Shown here: piece after piece, positions 54,073 through 64,000 of the stretch
Numbering within the stretch: position 1 is the stretch's first letter
How the letters are laid out: each line of letters starts with the position of its first letter
Assembly: GCA_039545315.1 (NCBI GenBank)
Contig: BCIM01000016.1
Location: 186,001 to 250,000, forward strand
Length of the DNA: 64,000 bases
Direction of reading: 5' to 3'
Origin: Kondoa malvinella
Taxonomy: Eukaryota; Basidiomycota; Agaricostilbomycetes; Agaricostilbales; Kondoaceae
Notes under the pieces: generated by a model
What the model was told of the DNA's origin: nothing
Seen by the model: only the letters and a program-made list of their open reading frames with translations
Database searches by the model: none
Made by a program: the position numbers and the translations under genes

Positions 54073-56755
54073 ATGGACGCCAGAAAGCTTCGGCTAGAGT
54101 CATTCGGAGAATCTGTTAGGATTGAGCAAAAGACTATAGATGCGAAGTTCGCTCAGCATTCAATGCAAGACGAGAAGAGTGGTTGCCTCTTCTCGCTTGT
54201 GTTACCCGCTTTCGACAATGCATTCTGAACTTGTTATTTCTCGTATTGTAGCAAGCTCGCTGCTTTGAGCAGCACGCGAAAGAGCAAATATCAAAAGGTC
54301 CGTCTCGTTATCACAACCCTTCATGGAGAAGCTCACCATTATCACTCAATAGGACAAAGAGGCAGCTGAGGTTAAAGCGAAACAACAAGAGATTGAAGCT
54401 GCTCAAGCTTATGCAGACTTTGTTCAAGCTTTTGAAGGCGACGAAGATGCTGCTGCGCCTTCCACCTCTTCTGTTCAGTCTCGACCTAGTGTCAAACGAT
54501 CAGCCGGTAAAGGCTTTGTGAAAGCTGGTGGAGCAGGAGGCGAGTATCCTTCCCGCTTTCATCAAGTATTTTGTTCATCAGGTATTGCGGATCTTGCAGA
54601 AGCCTACAACCCTTTAGCGGACCGCGCTTTTCCTGAACCAAGCGCTTCTACTGCTATACCTGGTTTGAAAACTATCCCTCAGCCTCATGTTCCTACTGGT
54701 CCGCGTGAGCAAATACCTACCGGTCCTCGTGCTCGTCCACCACCTGTAAAGATGGATGAGGTGAGTGTGGTTCTCACTTTCTGACTCTGGGGCCATGAAG
54801 GTGAACCGCGCGCTTACAGGCACCTGCTACCAACATACCCCCAAGCAAAAAGAAGCGCAACATGGATAGCTTTCTAGAGGAGTTGAAGAGGTTGCTAGAC
54901 TCATTAATCCGACTTAAAGCTCAGACGAGGTTGACCTTCTTTCTTATTCCGGCAGAGGTCAAGCGGACCGTGAAGAGCGCTTCAAGCATCGTGGTGGTGG
55001 TGGTCAGTTCTGATTCGCTGCATCTATCAGGTTCGTACTGATCCGGGAGCGGACTTCGAACAGATCTAGCACCTTCACTATCGGCTATGGCAGCAATGGA
55101 AGCTCGGGGTAGCTCATACGCGGATGCCAGCGACCCAGCAACGACCAACATCCACGTTCATCCTCTACCAGCTAATGTGACTGAACTCTCACTAGGCACC
55201 TTCTTTGCTCGGTTCGGTTCGGTTGCTACAGTCAAGATCATGTGGCCTCGAGATGAAGGTGGACCAGCTTCAGGTGCTGGTGCGGGTATGAATGCTTTGA
55301 GAAGAGCCAAACAGTCCGGTTTGGGTGGGTTTGTGGCAATGATGGATCGCAAATCTGCCGAGAAAGCTTTTAAAGAGCTAGATGGCTTTGATTGGGGTGG
55401 CTGTGTGCTTCGCCTTGGGTGGGGAAAGTCAATGCCTTTACCACCTAGACCTGCTTTTGGTTCGTCGCTGCTGTGAGATATCCCGGGACGTCTTGCTGAT
55501 GCGGGCTGGCGTTCACAGTCGCCAGTTCGAAACCTTTAGACATTGGCAACTCGCATACAAAGGGGGCTAGCTCTCGTTCTCGCTCGACTTCACCAGGACC
55601 ACGTCGAAGGCGCAGATCACATTCTTCTTCAGACGATGACCGTCATCCGAAACGCAGCAAACGATCCAGATCGCCTTCACCCAGGCGTTGGCCAGTTCTC
55701 GATACCCAAGAAGAAGAGCGATTCATCGAGAGCGTCGCTGACAAGTGCCTTGAACACGGTCGCAAGTTTGAAGACATGTTGCGCGACAGAGAAAAGACCA
55801 ACCCCAAGTTTGCTTTCTTGCAGGACAAGAAGGTAATCCCTCATGCCCTTCAGCTATAGTAAGGTACTGAATCCATCGAATAGTTGCCTGCCTATCACTT
55901 TTTCATGATGCTGGTTGATCGACATTATCGGCCGCCGAACAAAGCTCCAGAGTTTACAGATGAAGTGAGCTGCATTCCGGTATTGCATGGCTTCCCTGAA
56001 TAATTTGCTCTTAGGGGGACCAAGAGATCTTCTCGGGCGACTCAGAGGAAGAAGTTGAGCGGGAGAAGGGCGACAAGGATGTACTTGGCAAGCGCGCAAG
56101 ATGTCGCTTCGAAGCGATGCTTCGCTCTATCACATCAACACGAGAGAAAGTGGCCAGATGCATGGCTTTTGCTATTGAGCATGCTGAAGCGGCTGAGGAT
56201 GTAAGTCTGCGATAACCATTAAATGCTTGCCGAGCTGATTTGGCCCAACAGGTTTCTGATATTATCGTCTGCTCTTTACTTCTACCTATGACTCCCATCC
56301 CGCGCAAATTAGCACGTCTGTACCTGGTAGCCGATATTCTGGCCAATTCTGCTGCCCCGCTGCCTTCAGCCTGGAAGTACAGATCCGCCTTCGAACCAAA
56401 ACTGGGCGCCGTCTTTGAGCACCTTAACGGCATCTACAAGTCTTTCCCAGGTCGAATGAAGGCTGAAGGCTTCAAAAACCAGATCATGGGTGTAGTCAAC
56501 GTATGGGAAGCCATGCTGGTCTTCACGCCTGGTGTGATTGAAGAGTTTGCGAAAAAGCTTGCAGAAGGCGCAAATGTGCTCGAAGAGGTTTCAAACTCTG
56601 ACGATGGGATGCCGATGGAGGATGTAGCAGAGGAGAATGAGATGCGAGGCTTCAAGAGACTCAATGCTGCTCAAAGGACGGAAAAGAAGAAGGAGATAGA
56701 AGACAACTACGCGGATCTGGATGGCGAAGAGATAGACGGCGAGGCAATAGAATGA
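54073..56755 (+). CDS. U2 snRNP-associated SR140 (U2SURP) homologue
   Basis: Seen: multi-exon gene starting MDARKLRLESFGESVRIEQK (exons 54073-54146, 54252-54297, 54353 onward). The N-terminal region has AAQAYADFVQAFEGDEDAAA. An RRM follows: TNIHVHPLPANVTELSLGTF, FGSVATVKIMWPRDEGG, GFVAMMDRKSAEKAFKELDG. Next a SURP module (RFIESVADKCLEHGRKFEDM, FAFLQDKKLPAYHFF) and a CID-like helical region (VSDIIVCSLLLPMTPIPRKL, ARLYLVADILANSAAPLPSA). It ends with an acidic tail. Known: RRM-SURP-CID is the SR140 layout; the protein acts with U2 in branch-site recognition. The first intron is 105 nt, twice the local norm. Confidence 0.92.
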
Positions 56756-56935
56756 AGTAGCTCGTGGGGCAGTGACAACATTGATTCATGCTTTTGTATC
56801 ATTGCACTCGTGATATTATCTCTATACACCAACATCTGTACCGATTTCTGACAAGTCAGCCGAGTGCTTGTCTACTTGAGCCCTCTATCAAGTGATTCAT
56901 TCCGGATGAGCGGGAGCAACGGTCTAGAAATCGAG

Positions 56936-59900
56936 TCACGTACGAAGAAACTGCGAGAATAGGCCACTGGCAGTTTGCTCGGTCTTGAGCTAAGGAGCAA
57001 AATCAGCAAGGATTGCACGCATTCTAGCTCCTAGCTTACCTGTATCATATACACAATGCCAGTACGAGAGCCAGCATCGGACAGCTCGATAGCAACGCCA
57101 GTTTTACCTGAAATAATGAAGGTCAGACCGGCTCGAGCGCGCTCATGGATTCCGGCCTTACCAACTCGTTCTACTCCGTCCGAAAGCACGATTGTCGATA
57201 TAAGGATCGTCTTGCCATTTTTACCCGAATCAACTACAAGCTGTTTGACGTTTGTCGGACTTTGAAGGTAGAGCTTGAGATTAGCCTGGCCGAGCGACTT
57301 CCATTGTTGATGGCTGGTTTGCAGAAAGACTTTACACTTCATTTGAGCGATGATCTCGTTTGTCACTGGGCCTGTAGGCCGGCCGTCGACTGGAGATGGA
57401 GGAGGGCTATCGTCATCGAGCGATGGTCTTGCGGCTGAGGTTGAGGCCTGAAGGTGTGCGGAAGGAGCCCGATAATGCTGTCCACCATCTGCAGAATGCG
57501 CCCGCATGGGTAAACTTCCGTACTCGTTTGGCGGCTGAAGTCTTTGGTCAAGCGTGTTAGTAGAGTATGTCTTGCCAGGCAATGGGGGAGGATTAGCGCC
57601 AGCCAAGGAAGCATCTCGTAGGGAACCCAGCGATCGTGAAGCGAGGTTCTGACGAGCTTGCTGATTCGCCGGCAAAGAATTATGCTGATATTGTCGTGCA
57701 GAAGAAGGGAGCGATCGGAAGCTGGAGGAATCGGAGACGCCTGTGGACGGAGTCAACGCAGCGCCATGAGGCCGTAGATCGGGTCTTGATGAGAATTCTG
57801 GTTGCATAGTCGACATAGAAGCACTAGACTGTGATCGCCATGTCTGATTCTGCTGTTCAAAAGTAGATGTTCGATACGAAGCACCAGCATCTTGTAAGGA
57901 GTATGATGAATTGGTCTGATTGGGTTGGTGGTAACGATCAGACATGCCTCTCGACGAGGAGGCGTTCGACAAAGAAGAAGATGGACGGAAAGGAGCTTGT
58001 CCAGAATCATTTGGCGGGGGCGATTGATGCTGTAAAGATGCCGAACCAATGCGAGGAGGCAGAGCTGAAAAGGATTGTTGCGAAGGTGAGATAGGCATGT
58101 CGTTGGGAGATCTCGAACGCGGACCGCCGTTCTGACTCATGTTGCCAAAACCTGGTCCTGGCGATGGACCTCTGATGCCTTGATATGTCGATGAGCTGGG
58201 AGAAAGAGGACCTGGCGACAGAGCTGTAGGACTATCACTGCTCGGTCGAGAGGAAGCATCGGCCCGCAGCCTCGGTTGTTCTAACAGATGCGTTAGCGCA
58301 AACTTTCCGGACAGCACGGGAGACATCTCACGAGCATGACCAAAGGAAATACACTCTTCAAACGCATTTAGCCATCGTTCACGCTCAGACCGACTTCCGC
58401 AACGCATTAGGAGCGTTTCCCTCTTCATGACCACGATCTCAAAGTCTGTCCCTTCAGGATCATCATGAACAGGTTGAATGCGCAAATGTTTGCCAGCCAA
58501 AGGCGGGAACATCAGCCACATGTCGGCTCCATCTTGACCTTGCTCATCTTCTCCCAGCCTTTCGCAGACCAGGAACAGGTCGGTCAGGAGGAAAATATGG
58601 GCGTTCTCGATGTAGACTTCTGTCGGAGGGCCATCCACAGTAGGAACGACAGACGATGGTCTGAAGGACATTGACACATCTCCATTGTAGCGGATATGCC
58701 GCGCATAGCTGAGCCCAGGTGGGTTCATCTGGAGACGACATTTCTAACAAAGACAAGTCAGATATGAACAACATAAAGACCTGTCAATCGAAGCTAACCT
58801 TGGGCTTCATGGTGAAGATATCTAATGTGCGTGCCGTGTCCAGCCTCCTCTCCAGATCTACGACATCATACTCGCCATACGACTGATCTCTCGACTTTGA
58901 CGAATTCTGGCCATCCCAACTGGAAGCTCGGCTGCTGTTGTCCGCCGACTGGGTATTGGAGAAGCCAGAAAGGGAGCCTCTGGTGTTGTTCGACTGATCG
59001 GTGAAGCGTTGGCTACTTGCATTGCTGCCAGCGTTGTGGTGCTGCAGAACGGATGCTTGTTGTGCGATTTCAGGTTTTACAGGCGAACGTGGTGGAGATG
59101 GTAGAGGCGCGTTATCCTTCAATGTCTTTGCACGAAGAGCAAGAGGAGCTGTCGGGGCCGGACTTTCTTCTACTGGCGCTGGGGAAGCTGGCAGGTTTCT
59201 GACATCTGGCTGAATGGCTGGCCCGTCCGAAACCAGAACAGAACGATCGATTACTTCATCACAGGCTGCAGTCAGATCGTCCAGCTTTTCATTTGCTCCA
59301 ATCAGCAGCCTATGATCCGATCTTCCCTCTTGGGTTGACTTCAACAGGCGAGAATACAGCTTTTTGTAATAGCGTAATCGATTGTAAGGTAGAAGAAAGA
59401 GGGCGTCAAGACTTTGCAAGCCGTCCGGTAGGGAGTCCAAGACTGGAATTAGGTTGGGATTCGATTGAACGGGTTCGTACTGATCAAAAGAGCATTGATA
59501 GGCCAATGCATAACGCTGATATGCTGGCTCGAGATCGTCGATCTGTAAATAGTATCAAATCAGACTGGATAGTACGGAGCGTCACCTATTGAGCTTACCC
59601 AACGCATTAGAAGATCACCCAGAGCTTTCGGCGAGGCCGGATTCGGACCAATGTCTTCCAGTTTGCCCATCAAGGTTCTATTAATGCGATAGACTGCCTC
59701 TATTGCGCGAAACATCTGATCCAGAGCTGGTGGAGGAAAATTGGCTCTTGACCAAGCGGCAGCGACTTTCTTGATTACACAAGACAGTTCGTCCACGTAG
59801 ACTCGTTCAGTGTCGATCAGGTCTGTGAGAGGGTTCGTAGGCTTTTTCGCCGTAGATGTAGTGGGAGAGCCTTGCTGAGAGCCCGCATCGCTGCCCAAAT

Positions 59901-60189
59901 TCAACTGAGATAGCTGTGGAGGAGTAGGCAGCTCTTTTGGCCGGCTGTTGCCATTCACTTCATTAGTGTATGTTGGATTGCTATAAGAGTAGCTCGACGA
60001 GGGCCCAGGTGTAGCGTAATTGCTGTCAGGAGGTCTAGACGACTGGCGAGTCGGTGAACTAATGCTTGCATACTGCTGCTCATCATAGGCGCGTGGAGGG
60101 GATGTAGGGTCGCGCGAGGACATGGAGCTGTAAAGGCCATGGGCAGAGTCGTGCATTTGAAGATTTGACATATTGACTGGGGAGGCCAT
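56936..60189 (-). CDS. DH-PH Rho exchange factor with extra C-terminal domain
   Basis: Seen: multi-exon gene from MASPVNMSNLQMHDSAHGLY. A disordered N-terminus (~115 residues) precedes a DH domain (LTDLIDTERVYVDELSCVIK, LLPYNRLRYYKKLYSRLLKS), a PH domain (IFLLTDLFLVCERLGED, RERWLNAFEECISFGHA), a long Ser/Gln/Pro-rich linker, and a C-terminal ~115-residue folded block: MKCKVFLQTSHQQWKSLGQA, VKQLVVDSGKNGKTILISTI, VLSDGVERVGKAGIHERARA, IELSDAGSRTGIVYMIQ. A last exon adds LKTEQTASGLFSQFLRT to the stop at 56936. Known: DH-PH activates Rho/Cdc42. The end block looks like a second beta-rich domain. Confidence 0.83.
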
Positions 60190-60560
60190 TGTCCTATATT
60201 TGAGGACGAAACTCGGGGCCGGTCTGCTGTTTGCGATGCACAGGCGTCCAGAGGTATCTTCTGGTGGTGCAGACGATATCACACTTGAATAGGTGGCTTT
60301 AGCTTATCTGGCAATCGGGCGTTGTCCCAAAAGCAAACTTGCGACGAGGTCGAAAAGCAGTGCAGGTACCAAAGCAAAGCTGCGGCGGTCGAATAGAGCA
60401 CGCGTCTTGGCGGGCAGACATCAATACATGTGTCCTCTTTGAGACACAGACTGAGTTGGCGGATGGTGAAGAAATGATGTTGAGGAGCCTCGCAAACTTC
60501 CATGTTTTGTGCCGTACTATAGCATTATTTTGATGTGCTCTATGCCTATGCTTATGCGTA
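60190..60560. other. Intergenic between two reverse-strand genes
   Basis: 5' side of the second exchange factor and 3' side of the vigilin gene. No feature supported. Confidence 0.4.
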
Positions 60561-63500
60561 CTACCGTTGCCCTCGTAGTGCCATGATTTGCGTCCGAGCG
60601 CTTTCCAAGCTAAGATTGTTGCGAGCATCAGCACGAGCCGATAGAGTGCTTTCCACGCTGAGAGTACGTACCCTTCTGGTGTGCCAACAAGAGACAGTGT
60701 GTCTGCATCTTTTCTGCCCAACACCTCGATTGCAACGCCCGTTTCGCTCCTTAGCCTTTCGAGACCCTAACAATCGCAAGCATCTCAATCAGCAAGCCGA
60801 ATGTGACCTCAAGGTAATTGAATGCTCACGCTTCCGCCTCTTCCGACGATTCTGGGCATGAAAGATCGAGGAACTTGCAAATACGCAAGGTGGGTTGCCT
60901 TTTGGGCTGATTCCAACCCAGCATTGACCAGCTCTTCCGCTTTCGCTACTCCCGCTTCAGACCCGCTGATGATCCAAGGTATTGTTTCGGTCGAGTCCTG
61001 ACCCTCGGTCAAGGGCATCGTTTCCCAAGAGAACTCTGCGTCGTCGTCGGCCTCTTCATCTTGATCAATGCGCGCAGACGAGGCTGGCTTTCCGGAGGCA
61101 AACGGTTTCGGACGGGCAGCATTTGGCTCCGGTAGTTTAGCATCGCCGTGACTGATGTTGGTACCTGTGCCAAGATTAGACAGCTGGCTGAAAAGCACTA
61201 AGCTCTTAAATACCTGGCGGTAATCTACGGAATATGCGGCCGCCATCGGCGACTGCTCTATGCAGCGAGACCGGGATATCGACTGTCCTTGAAGCTCTGC
61301 TCGCTCTGCCTTGACCATTACGACCATTGGCGTCACCTTTGCCTGCTGATGAGCTTGTCTGCGCCTGCCATGCTGATTAGACCGAGATCATGACATGTAT
61401 GCTCAGCAAGCATACCTTGATTGCAGCGGTAACAGCGGTGCAAGCGTCTGCAGAACCGACGATGCGTAGCAAGTCTTGAGGCTCTACATCCTTGACATCT
61501 TCTGCGTTGTTCAGCGCTCCCATGGCCGATGCCTCTTTCCAGTTCGGAAAAACAATCTTGACATTATGTTTCGACTGCAACTCGTTGACATTGCTGCCAC
61601 TTCTGCCGATCAGAATAGCATGCGAAGCGCGAGGCACTTCCAAGCCCATGACGATGCGATCGTTGAGCTCTCCTATTGCTGCAAGGATCTCGGTGCGGAG
61701 TTTCTCGATGATGCTTGATTTGCCTCGTAGGGTAATAAGATCGGCTTCTGTGTCGTTCGGTCGAGGAAAGCGCAACATGTATCCTTGCGACCGAGAGTCT
61801 GTAGGTCCGCCAACTTTGGCCATAAGATCACGGACTGTATGGGAATAAGCTCCTGCGGTAAAGGCGTACAACGACTTACTGTTCTGACCCCCTTTACCAA
61901 TCAGGTTGGACTGAAGTGAGCGGTCCACACGCATCTCGATGACGGATTCGTCGTCCGTCTCTTTTGCTATGCCAGCAAGGAGCTTCTTGGCTGCTGCAAT
62001 AGCAGTCTTGTTGCCACGAATCAGAATGGTATTCTTGTCACCGTTTCGGTCCAGCTCAATGGTAGCACCAGTCTCGGCAGCGATCTCGTTGACCTGTATA
62101 CCTTGCTTGCCGAGAATGCGAGGGACTGCTTTGGCCGATACTGACAAAGTTGCCGTGTGGTTGTTTTCCCTTTCGTATTCGATGAGCTCCGATAACTGCG
62201 CAGGGCGATCAGTTTGTGATTGTCACATAGAAGATGCGCAGTACCTCTTTACGAGCAGAATTGACACCTTTTGAGGGGCCTCGAATATTGATCTCGCTCT
62301 TGTCATCCTCTGGTCGAGAAAAATTGATCTTCACTTCATACTTGGTTTCGAGTCTTTGCGCATAAGAGCCTTGCTTGCCAATGAGCAGCCCACGATCAAC
62401 ACCGGCGGGCACAGGGATCGAGATTGCCACTTCGTCCGCCTAATACGCATGAAGGTGAGCAGGATTCTCGTAAGCTAGCAAATTGGCACGCACAACTCGG
62501 TCTGCTTGCGACAATATACGTCTCTTAGCCTCTTCGGCATTAGCTCGGCGACCTTTGATCGTGACCTGTGCTTTGGCTCGAGCTGGTTTCTTCTTATTGA
62601 CCGTGGGTACAGAAGCAGCTTGCTCTATGTCGGAGAAGTCAATGCGTACGCCAAGTTCTTCTCGCATCTTGTTGACGCCAGAGCCACCTTTACCGACGAT
62701 CTAGGCCTCACGTTAGCTTGAAAATGTGAGCTAAGCGAACATTTCCTTACATGGCTGACTACTCGGCTGTCCACCTCGAACGTGGTCTCATAGGAAGCCT
62801 CGACGCCTTCTACCTCGATCTGCTTGACGGTCTCTTCCAGTTCTTGCTGCACACGCTGCACCTCCTTCTGTGGGCCTCTGATCTGCACCTGTTCGCCAGG
62901 TCCGAAAGACACTGCAACTTCCTTGCCTTCACCGATGATAGTGTTGACGGTGGAATTGTTTGGACCTTGGACCGCTTTGAGCAGTTTGGCAGGTACAGTG
63001 ATGGTTTGAGTAGTTATCTCGCCGAGGTCGCTGACAATTTTCTGTACAGACGCTGTGGCATCTGAAGACACAGAAGTCAGTTGGGCTTAGATAGCGATAG
63101 CAGCGCAACATACTCGACAGAGCCCCTTTGTCTGCAGATGGCCAAAGCAGGTATATAGCATCGCTCTCGGAATCAGAAGACGACGGGAAGACTAGCTCAA
63201 GACCTTTGTTCTTCTCGAGCAAGCTCTTCATCACCTTCGAATCCTTGTTTGCGAGTTTCGTGTGCAGGAGTGGATCGACCTTGACGGTTTGGAAATGCTG
63301 AGGCGTAAGAGGCTTGATAACCTTGATCGCCTTCTCTTTGGCAGAAGCAATGGATTCTTCTTCTGCTGCGGTCACATCGATCTCGAATTGAGAATTGGCA
63401 ATTTGCTGAGCAGTAGGCAAGTAGAATTGGGCTTCTGATGCAACATCGAAAAGAATGGATTGGCGAGACAAGTATCCACACAAATTTTCATGGTGAGAAT

Positions 63501-64000
63501 CAGGCACTGGCGCAGGATGAATCGAGCTCAAGTCGATGGTGTCCACTTGAGCAGATTCAGCCTTTTCCATGACCAAACTCATTGCCGCGGTTCTAGCCTT
63601 GTTGTCCCCTGTGCCGCGAAGGACAACAGTCTCATCTGCAGAGCTTTGAGGCGGTAATTCCATGGAGAATCCGGTTTCGCTCAAAACAGCCTCGGTATTG
63701 TCGCCGCGTAAGAAGCGATGTTGGCGTTTGGGCAGAGACAATGTGACCACTCGGCATTGTTTTTTCTGCAGTTTGGCTCTTAGTATCGTAGTGACCCAAT
63801 GGCAGAATGACAAACCAGTTCTCGGTAAAGCTGCTTGATCTTTTCTGACCATTGACCTGCCTTTTCCTTGTCGCCCTTGAGAGTAACGCTTCCAGTCTGC
63901 TCGTCGAACGAGACAGTCATCTCATCCTCAGCCCAAGCTGCCTCTAGCCTGTTCTTCACCAATGGCCAGTACACAGCTTCGAAATCGGAGGATGGAATTG
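60561..64000 (-). CDS. Vigilin/Scp160 multi-KH RNA-binding protein, 5' end missing
   Basis: Seen: at least eight KH-type units in tandem, each with an I/V-GxxG loop: LIGKQGSYAQRLETKYEVKI, IIGEGKEVAVSFG, LIGKGGQNS, LIGRSGSNVNELQSKHNVKI, ILGKQGIQVNEIAAETGATI, IVGRGGSGLERLRSETGVAI and others. Interleaved helices run from the window end to a final exon ending ESARTQIMALRGQR at 60561. Two 3' introns (62-63 nt) had to be removed to finish the last KH repeat. Known: Scp160/vigilin has ~14 KH domains, associates with polysomes and the ER, and affects codon-dependent translation and ploidy. The N-terminus lies outside the window. Confidence 0.92.

Noticed and set aside
1..64000. tRNA, rRNA, CRISPR, transposon or viral elements
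   Set aside because: I scanned intergenic stretches for T-arm-like GTTCGA boxes, long terminal or inverted repeats and replicase or transposase motifs and found none that hold up; the few GGTTCGA-like strings are inside exons.

Overview
This window comes from an intron-dense fungal nuclear genome. The fungal marks are a chitin-synthase activator of the Skt5/Chs4 type, a Pil1-like eisosome protein, a Gcn4-like bZIP factor, an Mgs1 ATPase, and mitochondrial ribosomal proteins and translation factors encoded in the nucleus. Almost every gene is cut by introns of about 43-62 nt, up to 18 in one gene. This density, with an F-box/leucine-rich gene and a CHRD secreted protein, suggests a basidiomycete, but the class cannot be fixed from sequence alone. 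I see no rRNA, tRNA, CRISPR array, transposon or virus-like gene. Exon models were built by hand by joining reading frames at splice sites. Where boundaries are quoted, the summed exon lengths divide by three.

1-10.4 kb: the 3' part of a PF04199-type cyclase; a DH-PH Rho exchange factor (reverse); mitochondrial uS13 (reverse); a Sel1-repeat chitin synthase activator ending in a CAAX box. 10.4-14.6 kb: an accessory-looking island with two small tandem-duplicate-like genes (both start Met-Gly-Ala and share upstream sequence) on either side of a damaged F-box gene. 14.7-27.4 kb: Acl4-type ribosome-assembly chaperone, a Gln-rich protein, an unrecognised six-exon gene, a secreted CHRD protein, a 13-exon histidine phosphatase, WDR6/Rtt10 and Tho1/SARNP.

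27.4-33.5 kb: a DMT-type transporter, an HSL-type esterase and, divergent from it, a 19-exon Baeyer-Villiger-type monooxygenase. The last two could act in sequence (ketone to ester to acid plus alcohol). 33.7-43.1 kb: Mgs1/WRNIP1, a small unknown protein, ribosomal eL31, mitochondrial EF-Tu, SmD2 and a Pil1-like eisosome protein. 43.2-53.7 kb: a PhnP-like metallo-hydrolase, an RWD-RBR ubiquitin ligase, a vacuolar Ca2+/H+ exchanger, a Gcn4-like factor with upstream ORFs, an unknown acidic protein, and a head-to-head pair (mitochondrial bL36 and SDHAF4) with only 43 bp between start codons. 53.9-64 kb: the U2 snRNP protein SR140, a second DH-PH exchange factor and the 3' part of a vigilin/Scp160 multi-KH protein running off the end.

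Most of the window is conserved housekeeping. The unusual material is in the 10.4-14.6 kb island, the monooxygenase/esterase pair, and the splicing: four introns in three genes appear to use GC rather than GT donors, and several exons are only 12-30 nt long.
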